Source of the DNA: Rheinheimera maricola
GTDB lineage: Bacteria; Pseudomonadota; Gammaproteobacteria; Enterobacterales; Alteromonadaceae
DNA length: 64,000 nucleotides
Direction of reading: 5' to 3'
Assembly (NCBI RefSeq): GCF_016918075.2
Contig: NZ_JAERPS020000001.1
Coordinates: forward strand, 806,001 to 870,000
Positions 48,461 through 56,938 of the stretch are shown in pieces. The translations under genes and the position numbers were made by a program. Within the stretch, counting starts at the first letter, position 1. Every line of letters begins with the position of its first letter. The notes under the pieces were generated by a model. The model did not search any database and was not told the origin of the DNA. It saw only the letters and a program-made list of their open reading frames with translations.

Positions 48461-49921
48461 ATGCACGAATTTGATGACTTACGGGTATTGGTGCAGGCGC
48501 ACAGCCCACTGATTGTAATTGAAAGCTATGAAGAGCCGCGCGCGCTGTTGCTGATCAAAAGGTTGGCGGTAAATTTAATGCGGCCGGTGTTTAAATGGAC
48601 CATTACCGACGGTTTGCAGCGGTTAGATAGTGAGCACAGCGCGCAGGCATTTAATGCTGATCCAACAAATTTACTGGCACAAATAAAAGGCACGCGTAAC
48701 AGCGGTATTTATGTGTTGTGTGACTTTCATCCGTTTTTGTCTGATCCCAAGCATGTACGTTATATCAAAGAGATTGCCCAGGCACATGAGCAGCTTGGCC
48801 ACACTATTATGTTGTTAAGCCACGCCTTAGAAGTGCCGCCGGAGCTGGCCCGCTTGTGCTATCGCTTTGAGCTGAGTTTGCCATCGGATCAGCAGATAAG
48901 GCAGCTAGTGCATGATATGGCCGACAGCTATGCGGCTAAGCACGGCATGCTGGCGGAACTTAGTGCTGACAATGTGGCATTGTTGGTGCAGAACTTACGC
49001 GGTTTAACCTTTGACGAGGTAAAGCGTCTGGCTTATAAAGCCATCGCAGACGATGGCACCATTACAAAAGAGGATATCCCGCGTATAACCCGGGCTAAGT
49101 TCAGCTTACTGCAAACTGATGGCGTACTGTCACAAGTATTCGACAGCGGCAGCTTTGCCAATGTAATCGGCTTGCATAATCTTAAGCAGTGGATAACGCA
49201 GCGCCAACAGGCTTTTGTCGATAACGGCAAAGACACGCCAAAAGGCTTATTGTTAACCGGCGTGCAGGGTACCGGTAAAAGTCTGGCGGCTAAAGCCATT
49301 GCCGGTAGCTGGGGTTTGCCGTTACTGCGACTGGATATGGCGGCGCTGTACAATAAGTACATTGGTGAAACTGAAAAAAACCTGGCCCAGGCCCTGACGC
49401 TGGCTGATGCGATGGCCCCTTGCGTGTTATGGATAGATGAAATAGAAAAAGGCTTGTCCGGTGGTGACAGCGACAACGGTGTTACCCGGCGTTTGCTCGG
49501 CAGTTTTCTGACCTGGTTGTCAGAGCGTAAATCACAGGTGTTTCTGGTTGCCACCGCCAACAACATCCATGAATTAGCGCCTGAGCTGCTGCGTAAAGGC
49601 CGCTTTGATGAAATCTTTTTTGTTGACTTACCAGGCGACGACGAGTGTTTACAGCTGCTGAGATTGCATTTGACCAGGCGGCAACTGAGCCTGCCGGATG
49701 AAGCACTGCAGCAAGCACTGGCCTTGTGCCGCGGTTTTTCCGGCGCGGAGCTGGAGCAAGCGGTGGTTGGTGCCGGTTTTCGCGCCCGTGCCGCCGGCAC
49801 TGAGTTCAGCCTACCGCATCTAATGGACGAGCTGTCAGCAACACAGCCGCTGTCGGTGGTGATGGCAGAGCAAATTAACGTGCTGCGCCAATGGGCGCTT
49901 GAGCGCTGTGTGAAAGCCTGA
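48461..49921 (+). CDS. Ycf46-type AAA+ ATPase
   Basis: A 486-residue protein. The N-terminal half (1-240) is the non-AAA domain typical of Ycf46-like proteins (LRVLVQAHSPLIVIESYEE, LCDFHPFL, HTIMLLSHALEVPPEL). The C-terminal AAA domain has Walker A GVQGTGKSLAAK near residue 266, Walker B VLWIDEIEKG near 324, and the conserved LLRKGRFDEIFFVDLP region. Ycf46 homologues in cyanobacteria have been linked to photosynthesis regulation, but their role elsewhere is unknown. I chose ATG 48461 after AGGGA. A protein kinase gene starts 6 bp after the stop, implying joint function. Confidence 0.85.
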   Translation: MHEFDDLRVLVQAHSPLIVIESYEEPRALLLIKRLAVNLMRPVFKWTITDGLQRLDSEHSAQAFNADPTNLLAQIKGTRNSGIYVLCDFHPFLSDPKHVRYIKEIAQAHEQLGHTIMLLSHALEVPPELARLCYRFELSLPSDQQIRQLVHDMADSYAAKHGMLAELSADNVALLVQNLRGLTFDEVKRLAYKAIADDGTITKEDIPRITRAKFSLLQTDGVLSQVFDSGSFANVIGLHNLKQWITQRQQAFVDNGKDTPKGLLLTGVQGTGKSLAAKAIAGSWGLPLLRLDMAALYNKYIGETEKNLAQALTLADAMAPCVLWIDEIEKGLSGGDSDNGVTRRLLGSFLTWLSERKSQVFLVATANNIHELAPELLRKGRFDEIFFVDLPGDDECLQLLRLHLTRRQLSLPDEALQQALALCRGFSGAELEQAVVGAGFRARAAGTEFSLPHLMDELSATQPLSVVMAEQINVLRQWALERCVKA

Positions 49922-49927
49922 GGCCCT

Positions 49928-51760
49928 ATGCAGTATAAAAACCAGTTGCGCAACTTTTACATTCCGGAAGAGCAGTCTGTTTACCTGCTAAATGCCAATG
50001 ATGCAAAAAAGCTGAAAGACTGGGTGGCATTGTGTATTTCTGAACTGGAAAAGCTCGGTTACAGCCAGATTGAACTGATTGGCAAAGGCGCTTATGGCTT
50101 TGCTTTTGCCGGGTTGGATACCAGTGAGCAAGCTTGTGTATTTAAATTTTCACGCATCAATTTGCCGCAGCATATTCAGGACAGGCTGGCGGACGAAGCC
50201 TATATGCTGTCGCAGGTGCAGCATCCGAATGTACCGCGTTATATCACTTATCAGGTGGTTAAAAAGCAAGGCATTCTGATGATGCAGCGCGGCGCCGGTA
50301 TCGATTTAGAGCATTACAGCTTAAAGCATGGCCGCTTAAGTGCGCGGCTGTTAGTGGACATTGCCTGCCAGTTGGCGGATGTGCTGTTGGCACTGCGCGG
50401 TAATATCAAAGATGGCGAGCAGCAGCCGATAGTGCACGGCGATGTTAAGCCATCGAATCTGGTGTTTGACGAGCAAAACGGCCATGTTAGCCTGATTGAC
50501 TGGGGCTCGTCGGTATTTGCTCAGTTAGATGCCAACGGCCAGTATTTGGCCAATAACGTGATGCAACTGATGTCGGCGGATTTACAAAACTCCAATGCGC
50601 GGATGGGCGATGTGTATTTTATCGGCCCCGAGCAACGCGCCGGCGCTTTGTCCAGCCCGCGCTTTGACGAGCAGGGCGTTGCCGGCACCTTATATGCGCT
50701 GGCATCCGGCCAGTCATGTCGTTTTGGCTGCAAAGCGATACCGGCGCGCAGCCTGGGTTTACCGGTAGAGTTTGCCACTATGCTCGACAGTATGCTGTCG
50801 GACGATGCCACATTACGGGCGCAGGCCGGTGATTATTTTTTACAGCAGATGCCGGCATTAAAACGATTGGTATTACCGCAACTAAGGCTGTTTGATGACA
50901 CACCGCAGCTACCTGTGTGGGTAAGTCCGCAGATGCGGGAGCTGGATACCGTAGTGTATTCATCGCGTAAGTCATTTTTACGTGAGCACAGCGAAGAAGA
51001 AGGTATCGCCTATGTTGATGATGTGCAATTAGAGCGTTACTACAAAAACTATTTACAAGGCATGGGGGAGACAGAAAAAGCCTTTGTCGCTGCGGTCAGC
51101 CGGCTGGCGCGTTTTCCTGTGGTCGGTGGCCTGGCTATTCACTGGCAGGCCGGTGGCGTTTACATAGATTCCAGCTTAAATTTATATGACGACAGCCTGG
51201 CGTCGTCTTTTGCTTTGTCAGTTAATAATGTGGTAACGCTGGCGCGCGCCATTGCCAAAGTGGGTATTTTTAAAGCCTGCTTATTTAATGCCCGCAATAC
51301 TATTCATATCAGCCGAAATAGCCTTAGTGAGCCCTTTGTTGCGCCGGCGGATGCGGTTATTCCGTACCAGCTAGCGCCGGTTCTGAGCAACGAGGATGCC
51401 AGTAAACAGCATTCTTATTTTGAAGACGGTAAAGATCCGGATGAGCAATTAACTTTGCCCGATGCCATTATGGATGACATTGCTAAACTGAATTTAATCC
51501 GCCATACCGGCTGTATTATTTTTGAAGTGACCACTTTATATATGAAGATCCACAGTTACTACCGTTTACTAGACCCGGCTGCAGAGCAAGAATTTAAGCG
51601 TTTACTGCAAAGTATTTTGCATAAAGTAGCCCAAATAAGCGGTGAGGGCGTTGGTGGTTTTATGAAGTTACCTTACAAAGATACGCGGTTTTTTAGCCAC
51701 CAGGCACAACAACCAATACGTTATTATCCGGCCAATCCGCACAAAGCAGATATAGCCTAG
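49928..51760 (+). CDS. Serine/threonine protein kinase paired with Ycf46-type ATPase
   Basis: A 610-residue protein with a complete Hanks-type kinase domain in its first half: glycine loop GKGAYG (52-57), Lys73 in VFKFS, Glu90, catalytic HGDVKPSN (170-177), and DWG (191-193) in place of DFG. There is no membrane helix. The C-terminal half (about 310-610) is unrecognised, with mixed alpha/beta composition, and could be a sensor or substrate-binding module. It is tightly linked to the preceding AAA ATPase. The kinase fold is clear; the substrate and the role of the pair are unknown. Very short gap suggests translational coupling. Confidence 0.8.
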   Translation: MQYKNQLRNFYIPEEQSVYLLNANDAKKLKDWVALCISELEKLGYSQIELIGKGAYGFAFAGLDTSEQACVFKFSRINLPQHIQDRLADEAYMLSQVQHPNVPRYITYQVVKKQGILMMQRGAGIDLEHYSLKHGRLSARLLVDIACQLADVLLALRGNIKDGEQQPIVHGDVKPSNLVFDEQNGHVSLIDWGSSVFAQLDANGQYLANNVMQLMSADLQNSNARMGDVYFIGPEQRAGALSSPRFDEQGVAGTLYALASGQSCRFGCKAIPARSLGLPVEFATMLDSMLSDDATLRAQAGDYFLQQMPALKRLVLPQLRLFDDTPQLPVWVSPQMRELDTVVYSSRKSFLREHSEEEGIAYVDDVQLERYYKNYLQGMGETEKAFVAAVSRLARFPVVGGLAIHWQAGGVYIDSSLNLYDDSLASSFALSVNNVVTLARAIAKVGIFKACLFNARNTIHISRNSLSEPFVAPADAVIPYQLAPVLSNEDASKQHSYFEDGKDPDEQLTLPDAIMDDIAKLNLIRHTGCIIFEVTTLYMKIHSYYRLLDPAAEQEFKRLLQSILHKVAQISGEGVGGFMKLPYKDTRFFSHQAQQPIRYYPANPHKADIA

Positions 51761-51909
51761 GCTAAAACCTTGTATAAATATCAACCAAATACCGCTTTGG
51801 CGTTACGAAAACAGCAGATGGCAGCAAATCTTTGCCCTGAAGTGGTTTAAATTGTCAGGTAAAACGAGTAATGTACGGGTTTTGAGCTTTAGTCAGAATT
51901 CCATATTTC

Positions 51910-52383
51910 ATGTCCAACGATAAAACCGCGTTATACCGGCTGCTGAATCAGCAGGCGCAGGCTTTAATTGAGCACGAGCCCGACCTTATTGCCAATATGG
52001 CCAATCTTAGTGCGTTATTATTTAACCAGCTGCCTGATTTAAATTGGGCCGGTTTTTATATTATGCGCAGTGGTGAGCTGGTGCTTGGGCCGTTTCAGGG
52101 CCAGGTTGCTTGCGTTCGTATTGCCGTAGGTAAAGGCGTCTGTGGTACCGCAGTTGCCAGCGGCGAAGTACAACTGGTTAAAGATGTGCATGAATTTCCT
52201 GGCCATATTGCCTGTGACGCGGCTAGCAATTCTGAAATTGTGTTACCACTGCGGCACAACGGTAATATTATTGCAGTATTAGATATAGACAGCCCTAGCT
52301 TAGCCCGATTTGACGCAGAAGATCAGGCTGGGCTTGAGCAGCTAATCAGCGTATTTGAACAACACCTGGCGGCAACGCAATGA
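51910..52383 (+). CDS. msrC: Free methionine-(R)-sulfoxide reductase (GAF-type)
   Basis: A 157-residue GAF-domain reductase like E. coli YebR/fRMsr. Cys68, Cys78 and Cys102 (ACVRIAVGKGVCGTA, HIACDAASNSEIV) have the same spacing as E. coli Cys84, Cys94 and Cys118. It repairs free Met-R-sulfoxide. The stop overlaps the next ATG (ATGA). The order msrC-x-proQ-prc resembles E. coli yebR-yebS-yebT region and proQ-prc. Confidence 0.93.
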   Translation: MSNDKTALYRLLNQQAQALIEHEPDLIANMANLSALLFNQLPDLNWAGFYIMRSGELVLGPFQGQVACVRIAVGKGVCGTAVASGEVQLVKDVHEFPGHIACDAASNSEIVLPLRHNGNIIAVLDIDSPSLARFDAEDQAGLEQLISVFEQHLAATQ

Positions 52384-52688
52384 AAGATGCAATCTCCATT
52401 CACGATTATCTGTTTGATATAGCCGATATTGGTGACTGGGAAGGTGATGAAGAGTTGGTAACCGATAAAATTAACAGTGTGTATCACGCTGTTTGGCAAG
52501 CGTTACCTGAGAATATATCGGTTGCAAAAATAGAGCATTTATTGCCTGGCATCTGGGATCAGTTACGTGGTGGCACAGTGCTGCTTGAAGCTGATGAAGA
52601 TGAATTAGTAGATTGGGCTTTGGCTTATGTGCGCCAACAGCTGGAAGAAGGTATTCCGGACTCGGATACTGTAAATGAAGAAGAGTGA
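52380..52688 (+). CDS. Conserved small acidic protein, function unknown
   Basis: A 102-residue, strongly acidic protein (ISIHDYLFDIADIGDWEGDEELVTDKI, cited as DIGDWEGDEELV; tail DSDTVNEEE) predicted soluble and alpha-helical. I do not recognise a named family. It overlaps msrC by four bases and its end overlaps or abuts the proQ start, so it is part of that operon. Its acidity next to the very basic RNA chaperone ProQ is suggestive of a partner, but this is only inference. Confidence 0.75.
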   Translation: MKDAISIHDYLFDIADIGDWEGDEELVTDKINSVYHAVWQALPENISVAKIEHLLPGIWDQLRGGTVLLEADEDELVDWALAYVRQQLEEGIPDSDTVNEEE

Positions 52689-52695
52689 AGCGTTA

Positions 52696-53391
52696 ATGAC
52701 CACCCCAACCGAAGAAAGTAATAAAGCGACCAATGTGAAAGAAGTGCTGGCATATTTGGTAACACAGTTTCCGGGTTGTTTTAGTCTTGCCGGAGAAGCT
52801 AAACCGCTGAAGATTGGTATTTTTCAGGACCTTGCCAATAGGCTGCAGCAAGATACAACAGTGAGTAAAACCCAACTACGTCAAGCATTACGGGTTTATA
52901 CATCAAGCTGGCGTTATCTTGAGTCAACCAAGGAAGGGGTAGCCCGTATTGACCTTGATGGCGTTGCTGGCGAGTTGATTGATTCGGCGCAGGCCGAACA
53001 TGCCAATAAAGTATTGCAAGAAAGCAAGGCGAAGGCAGCCGAAAAACGCAAAGCAAAGTTAGCGGAAGCTCAAGCAAGAAAACCACAGCCGAAAGATACA
53101 GACAAACCTGGTTACAAAAAAACCGCGAACAAAAAGCCGCATCAGGCCTCTAAAAGCACTAAGGTTAATCAAAAGCCAGTTGTTGCAGAGCACAGCGCCC
53201 CGGTAAAAGTAGCAGTAACACTACAACCAGTAGCGTCAGCGCAGTTGGTTGTTGGCAGTAACGTGCTAATAAAACTGGGACAAAGTCCAATGTTGGCGAC
53301 GATAGTTGAAGTGCACAAAGACGATGTGACTGTGCAACTGGCTTCTGGTATGGTGGTGAAAACTCGTCAGGATAGTTTGTTTATAGCCTGA
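52696..53391 (+). CDS. proQ: RNA chaperone ProQ
   Basis: A 231-residue ProQ/FinO-family RNA-binding protein. The FinO domain (about 10-115) has the key motifs CFSLAGEAKPLKIGIFQDL and LRQALRVYTSSWRYLES. It is followed by a Lys/Ala-rich linker (KAAEKRKAKLAEAQARKP) and a Tudor-like C-terminal domain (about 175-231, VGSNVLIKLGQSPMLATIVEV). It stabilises small RNAs and mRNA 3' ends. I chose ATG 52696 (MTTPTEESN) by alignment with E. coli; an ATG at 52675 is possible. prc follows after 17 bp. Confidence 0.94.
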   Translation: MTTPTEESNKATNVKEVLAYLVTQFPGCFSLAGEAKPLKIGIFQDLANRLQQDTTVSKTQLRQALRVYTSSWRYLESTKEGVARIDLDGVAGELIDSAQAEHANKVLQESKAKAAEKRKAKLAEAQARKPQPKDTDKPGYKKTANKKPHQASKSTKVNQKPVVAEHSAPVKVAVTLQPVASAQLVVGSNVLIKLGQSPMLATIVEVHKDDVTVQLASGMVVKTRQDSLFIA

Positions 53392-53408
53392 CCAACGCAG
53401 AGTAGCTT

Positions 53409-55433
53409 ATGAAAAAATATTCAGCACTGGCAACAGCATTTCTAATCGCTTTTAGTCTTAATGCGGCAACAGAGGCAGAGAAATATTCCCTGACCTTGCC
53501 AACGATAGCTCAGGACCCACAGCATGCCACGGCAAGTAAACGCATTACGGCCTTGTTCACTCGTGGTCATTACAGCGAGGTGCAACTGGATGATGCGTTG
53601 TCATCCAAGATGTTTGATACCTATCTGAAAAATTTAGATTACTATCGTAACGTGTTAACAAAAGCTGAAGTGGCATCTTTTGAACAATATCGTGAGCAGT
53701 TTGATGATGGCATTAACAAAGGCAATCTCAGTTTTGCTTTTGATATGTTTAATCATACGCTGAAACAAAGAGCGGAACGTTTTGATTATGCGCTGCAGCT
53801 GCTGGATAAAGGCTTCGATTTCAGTAGCGACGATAAATACGCTTACGATAGGGAAGATGCAGCCTGGCCTGTTGATACCAAAGAATTGAATGAAATTTGG
53901 CGGCAACGGGTAAAATTTGATGCGTTAAACCTGAAGTTGGCTGGAAAAAACGAAGAAGAAATTAAAACGATTCTGGCAAAGCGCTATCGTAATACGCAAA
54001 AACGTCTTACTCAGACTGAAAGCGAAGATGTGTTTCAGTTGGTGATGAATTCTTTTGCCCGCAGCATAGAAGCCCATACTTCCTATTTGTCGCCTCGCAA
54101 CGCTGATCGTTTCCAGCAGGAAATGAATTTGTCATTAGAAGGTATCGGTGCAGTTTTACGGGCAGATGAAGATTACACTGTTATTCAAAGCTTGGTTCCG
54201 GGTGGGCCGGCTGACTTAACACAGAAGTTGAAACCGAAAGATAAAATTATCGGCGTCGCCCAAGATAAAGCTGAATTTGTAGATGTCATTGGCTGGCGGC
54301 TTGATGATGTAGTTGATTTAATTAAAGGCCCCAAAGGCAGTACCGTTCGATTGCAAGTGGTTGGCGGTAGTGATATCGGCACCAGCCAAGCTGATATCAT
54401 CACTATTGTCAGAGACAAAATAAGGTTGGAAGATCGGGCGGCAAAAGCCGAGGTATTTAAACCTGTATTATCAGAGCTTGAGCAAAAAATTGGTGTGATC
54501 AGTATACCTGGATTTTATAATAATCTGGCTGATGACGTTAAAAAGTTGCTTGCTGAACTTAATACCGAGCAAGTAGAAGGCGTTATCATAGATTTAAGAG
54601 GTAACGGTGGAGGCTCTTTGCAAGAAGCAACTCTGCTGACAGGGCTGTTTATTGACCGTGGTCCGGTGGTACAAATCCGCGAAGGCGACGGTAAGGTTTC
54701 AGTATCACAAGACAATGATGGTGTAAGCTTTTACGATGGTCCATTGACCGTCATGGTCGATCGTTACAGTGCCTCTGCCTCAGAAATTTTTGCTGCGGCA
54801 ATGCAGGATTATGGCCGGGCATTAATCGTTGGTGAGCAAACGTTTGGCAAAGGTACCGTGCAGCAGCACCGTGGTCTGGGTCGTATTTACGACATGTTTG
54901 AAAGTCCGCTGGGCAGCGTACAGTACACCATTGCCAAATTTTACCGTATTAATGGTGGCAGCACGCAGCATAAGGGCGTTATTCCTGATATTCAGTTTCC
55001 AACGGCAATAGATCCTGCTGAATGGGGCGAAAGCACGGAAGAATATGCACTGCCGTGGGATTCAATTAACGCCGCCGTATACACTTCACTGAATGATATT
55101 TCTCAGCTAGTTCCAGCATTGCAGCAAAAACATCAGGCGCGTATTGCGAAAGAGCAAGAATTTCAGTATTTGCTGGGTGATATTACCGATTTTAAAAAGC
55201 AGCAAGATGAAAAAACAATATCTTTGCGTGAGTCTGAACGTATAGCAGAGCGTGATACTAATAAGGCAAAACAACTGCAACGTACTAACGACAGGTTGAA
55301 ACGGCTGGGTTTGCCTGTTGTAACGTCAGTTGACGACGCACCGGAAAAGTTGGAGGAGATTGATCCGTTTTTAGAAGAAGCGGCAAACATTACCGTAGAT
55401 TTAAAAGCAATTACCCGGTTAGCCAAACAATAA
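53409..55433 (+). CDS. prc: Tail-specific protease Prc (Tsp)
   Basis: A 674-residue periplasmic serine protease with a signal peptide (MKKYSALATAFLIAFS..., cleavage near residue 20). It has an N-terminal helical domain, a PDZ domain (about 240-335), and the peptidase domain with Ser456 in RYSASASEIF and Lys481 in FGKGTVQQ, matching the E. coli Ser452/Lys477 dyad spacing. It degrades proteins with nonpolar C-termini and processes PBP3 and MepS. Follows proQ as in E. coli. Confidence 0.96.
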   Translation: MKKYSALATAFLIAFSLNAATEAEKYSLTLPTIAQDPQHATASKRITALFTRGHYSEVQLDDALSSKMFDTYLKNLDYYRNVLTKAEVASFEQYREQFDDGINKGNLSFAFDMFNHTLKQRAERFDYALQLLDKGFDFSSDDKYAYDREDAAWPVDTKELNEIWRQRVKFDALNLKLAGKNEEEIKTILAKRYRNTQKRLTQTESEDVFQLVMNSFARSIEAHTSYLSPRNADRFQQEMNLSLEGIGAVLRADEDYTVIQSLVPGGPADLTQKLKPKDKIIGVAQDKAEFVDVIGWRLDDVVDLIKGPKGSTVRLQVVGGSDIGTSQADIITIVRDKIRLEDRAAKAEVFKPVLSELEQKIGVISIPGFYNNLADDVKKLLAELNTEQVEGVIIDLRGNGGGSLQEATLLTGLFIDRGPVVQIREGDGKVSVSQDNDGVSFYDGPLTVMVDRYSASASEIFAAAMQDYGRALIVGEQTFGKGTVQQHRGLGRIYDMFESPLGSVQYTIAKFYRINGGSTQHKGVIPDIQFPTAIDPAEWGESTEEYALPWDSINAAVYTSLNDISQLVPALQQKHQARIAKEQEFQYLLGDITDFKKQQDEKTISLRESERIAERDTNKAKQLQRTNDRLKRLGLPVVTSVDDAPEKLEEIDPFLEEAANITVDLKAITRLAKQ

Positions 55434-55460
55434 ACAGGGGTAGGGCTGTTATAGCTATTA

Positions 55461-55486
55461 AGGCGGTATTACATACCGCCTTTTGT
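55461..55486 (+). terminator. proQ-prc terminator
   Basis: AGGCGGTAT/ATACCGCCT stem, TAC loop, TTTTGTT tail. Confidence 0.85.
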
Positions 55487-55527
55487 TAATTAAATACAAT
55501 AAAACATAATAATTATAAAGGTTAAGT

Positions 55528-56859
55528 ATGACAACACGTGGTGAGTTCTCATCGAGGATAGGCTTTATTCTGGCCGCGTCTGGCTCTGCTGTTGGTTTAG
55601 GTAACATCTGGGGGTTTCCAACGCAGGTTGCCAGTAATGGCGGCGGCGCTTTTGTATTAATGTATCTTATATTGGCTTTTGTCTTAGCCTACCCTGTCCT
55701 GATGGCAGAGCTACTGATAGGCCGTGCAACAAAATCAAACGTTGTAGATGCTCTAGGCCAGGTATCCCGTGGGATGTCAGGCCGCTTTGTTGGTGCCTGG
55801 GGCATTGCTACCGTATCGTTGATTTTGGCTTTTTATGGCATAGTTGGCGGCTGGATGCTAGCTCACACGTTTGAAGCACTTGTTAGCCTCGCAGGTTTTG
55901 ATGGTTTGGCTAATTGGTTAATCACTTTTTCTCTTAGCCGAAATTTGCTGTTTTGTGCCGTGTTTATGTTGTTAACCGTTGGGATTGTTAGCGGGGGGGT
56001 CGTTAACGGCATAGAGCGCTGGTCCGTGCGGTTAATGCCGACTCTATTTATCATTATGCTGGTGTTGTTTGGCTACGTCATGACTCAGGATGGTGCTATT
56101 GATGGTTTAAAAGTTTATTTGCTGCCTGATTTTACTCAAATTCTTAATCCCGATTTATTAATAAGTGCTATGGGCCAGGCGTTCTTTTCTATGTCGTTGG
56201 GTGTTGGCACCATGTTAATTTATGGTTCCTATGTTAGCCACAGTGAAAATCTACCTCGCTTAGGTGTTGCGGTGTCTCTGGTGGATATTGGTGTCGCTGT
56301 ACTAGCGGGGTTGTTGATTATTCCTGCTATGTATGTGGCACTGAATAATGGTGTGCAGATATTTGGCGATAACGGACAGCTGTTGTCCGAAGATACGCTT
56401 ATATTCACTGTACTACCGTCATTGTTTACAACCATGGGTTTTGTTGGCGGTATTGTGGCGTTTGCATTTTTTCTGCTGATGTCAATTGCGGCACTGACAT
56501 CTTCGATTTCGATGTTGGAAGTTCCAGTGTCTTATGTGGTAGAGAAGCGCAATGTGGCCAGACAAAAAGCAGTTTGGTTAATTGCCGCCGTTATTTTTGC
56601 ACTTAGTTGTTTAATCATTTTTAACTTTGATACCTTGTTTGGTTTTATTATTGCCCTGACAACGCGTTACAGTCAGCCATTATTAGGTTTGATGCTATGT
56701 TTGTTTGCGGGTTGGATTTGGCGTCGAAATGACATTTTACAAGAGCTGAAAAAAGGCGATGCCCAAGCTGAAAATAGCTTTTTTTGGCGGATTTGGCCCT
56801 GGTATGTCAAGTTTGTTTGTCCGTTAGTTATCGTAGTAATGTTTTACCGCTCTTTGTAA
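55528..56859 (+). CDS. Na+-dependent transporter, NSS (SLC6/LeuT) family
   Basis: A 443-residue inner-membrane symporter with 11-12 helices. The TM1 signature SAVGLGNIWGFPTQVASNGGGAF (cited as AVGLGNIWGFP and NGGGAF) forms the sodium and substrate sites. TM6 carries AFFSMSLGVGTMLIYGSY (FFSMSLGVGTM), and TM8 includes FFLLMSIAALTSSISM. Bacterial members of this length often have 11 helices and take up aromatic or branched-chain amino acids. The substrate is not decided by sequence. Confidence 0.92.
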   Translation: MTTRGEFSSRIGFILAASGSAVGLGNIWGFPTQVASNGGGAFVLMYLILAFVLAYPVLMAELLIGRATKSNVVDALGQVSRGMSGRFVGAWGIATVSLILAFYGIVGGWMLAHTFEALVSLAGFDGLANWLITFSLSRNLLFCAVFMLLTVGIVSGGVVNGIERWSVRLMPTLFIIMLVLFGYVMTQDGAIDGLKVYLLPDFTQILNPDLLISAMGQAFFSMSLGVGTMLIYGSYVSHSENLPRLGVAVSLVDIGVAVLAGLLIIPAMYVALNNGVQIFGDNGQLLSEDTLIFTVLPSLFTTMGFVGGIVAFAFFLLMSIAALTSSISMLEVPVSYVVEKRNVARQKAVWLIAAVIFALSCLIIFNFDTLFGFIIALTTRYSQPLLGLMLCLFAGWIWRRNDILQELKKGDAQAENSFFWRIWPWYVKFVCPLVIVVMFYRSL

Positions 56860-56938
56860 GCGGTGTTGAGTTAAAACTTATAACAATAATAAAGTGAAGG
56901 GCGCCAAGGCGCCTTTCAGCAATCGGAGTCTCTATTAC

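Noticed and set aside
49033-49953. Open frame of 306 codons on the minus strand
   Set aside because: It runs opposite to the well-supported AAA ATPase gene, has a Ser/Arg-rich shadow composition and shows no ribosome site or family motif.
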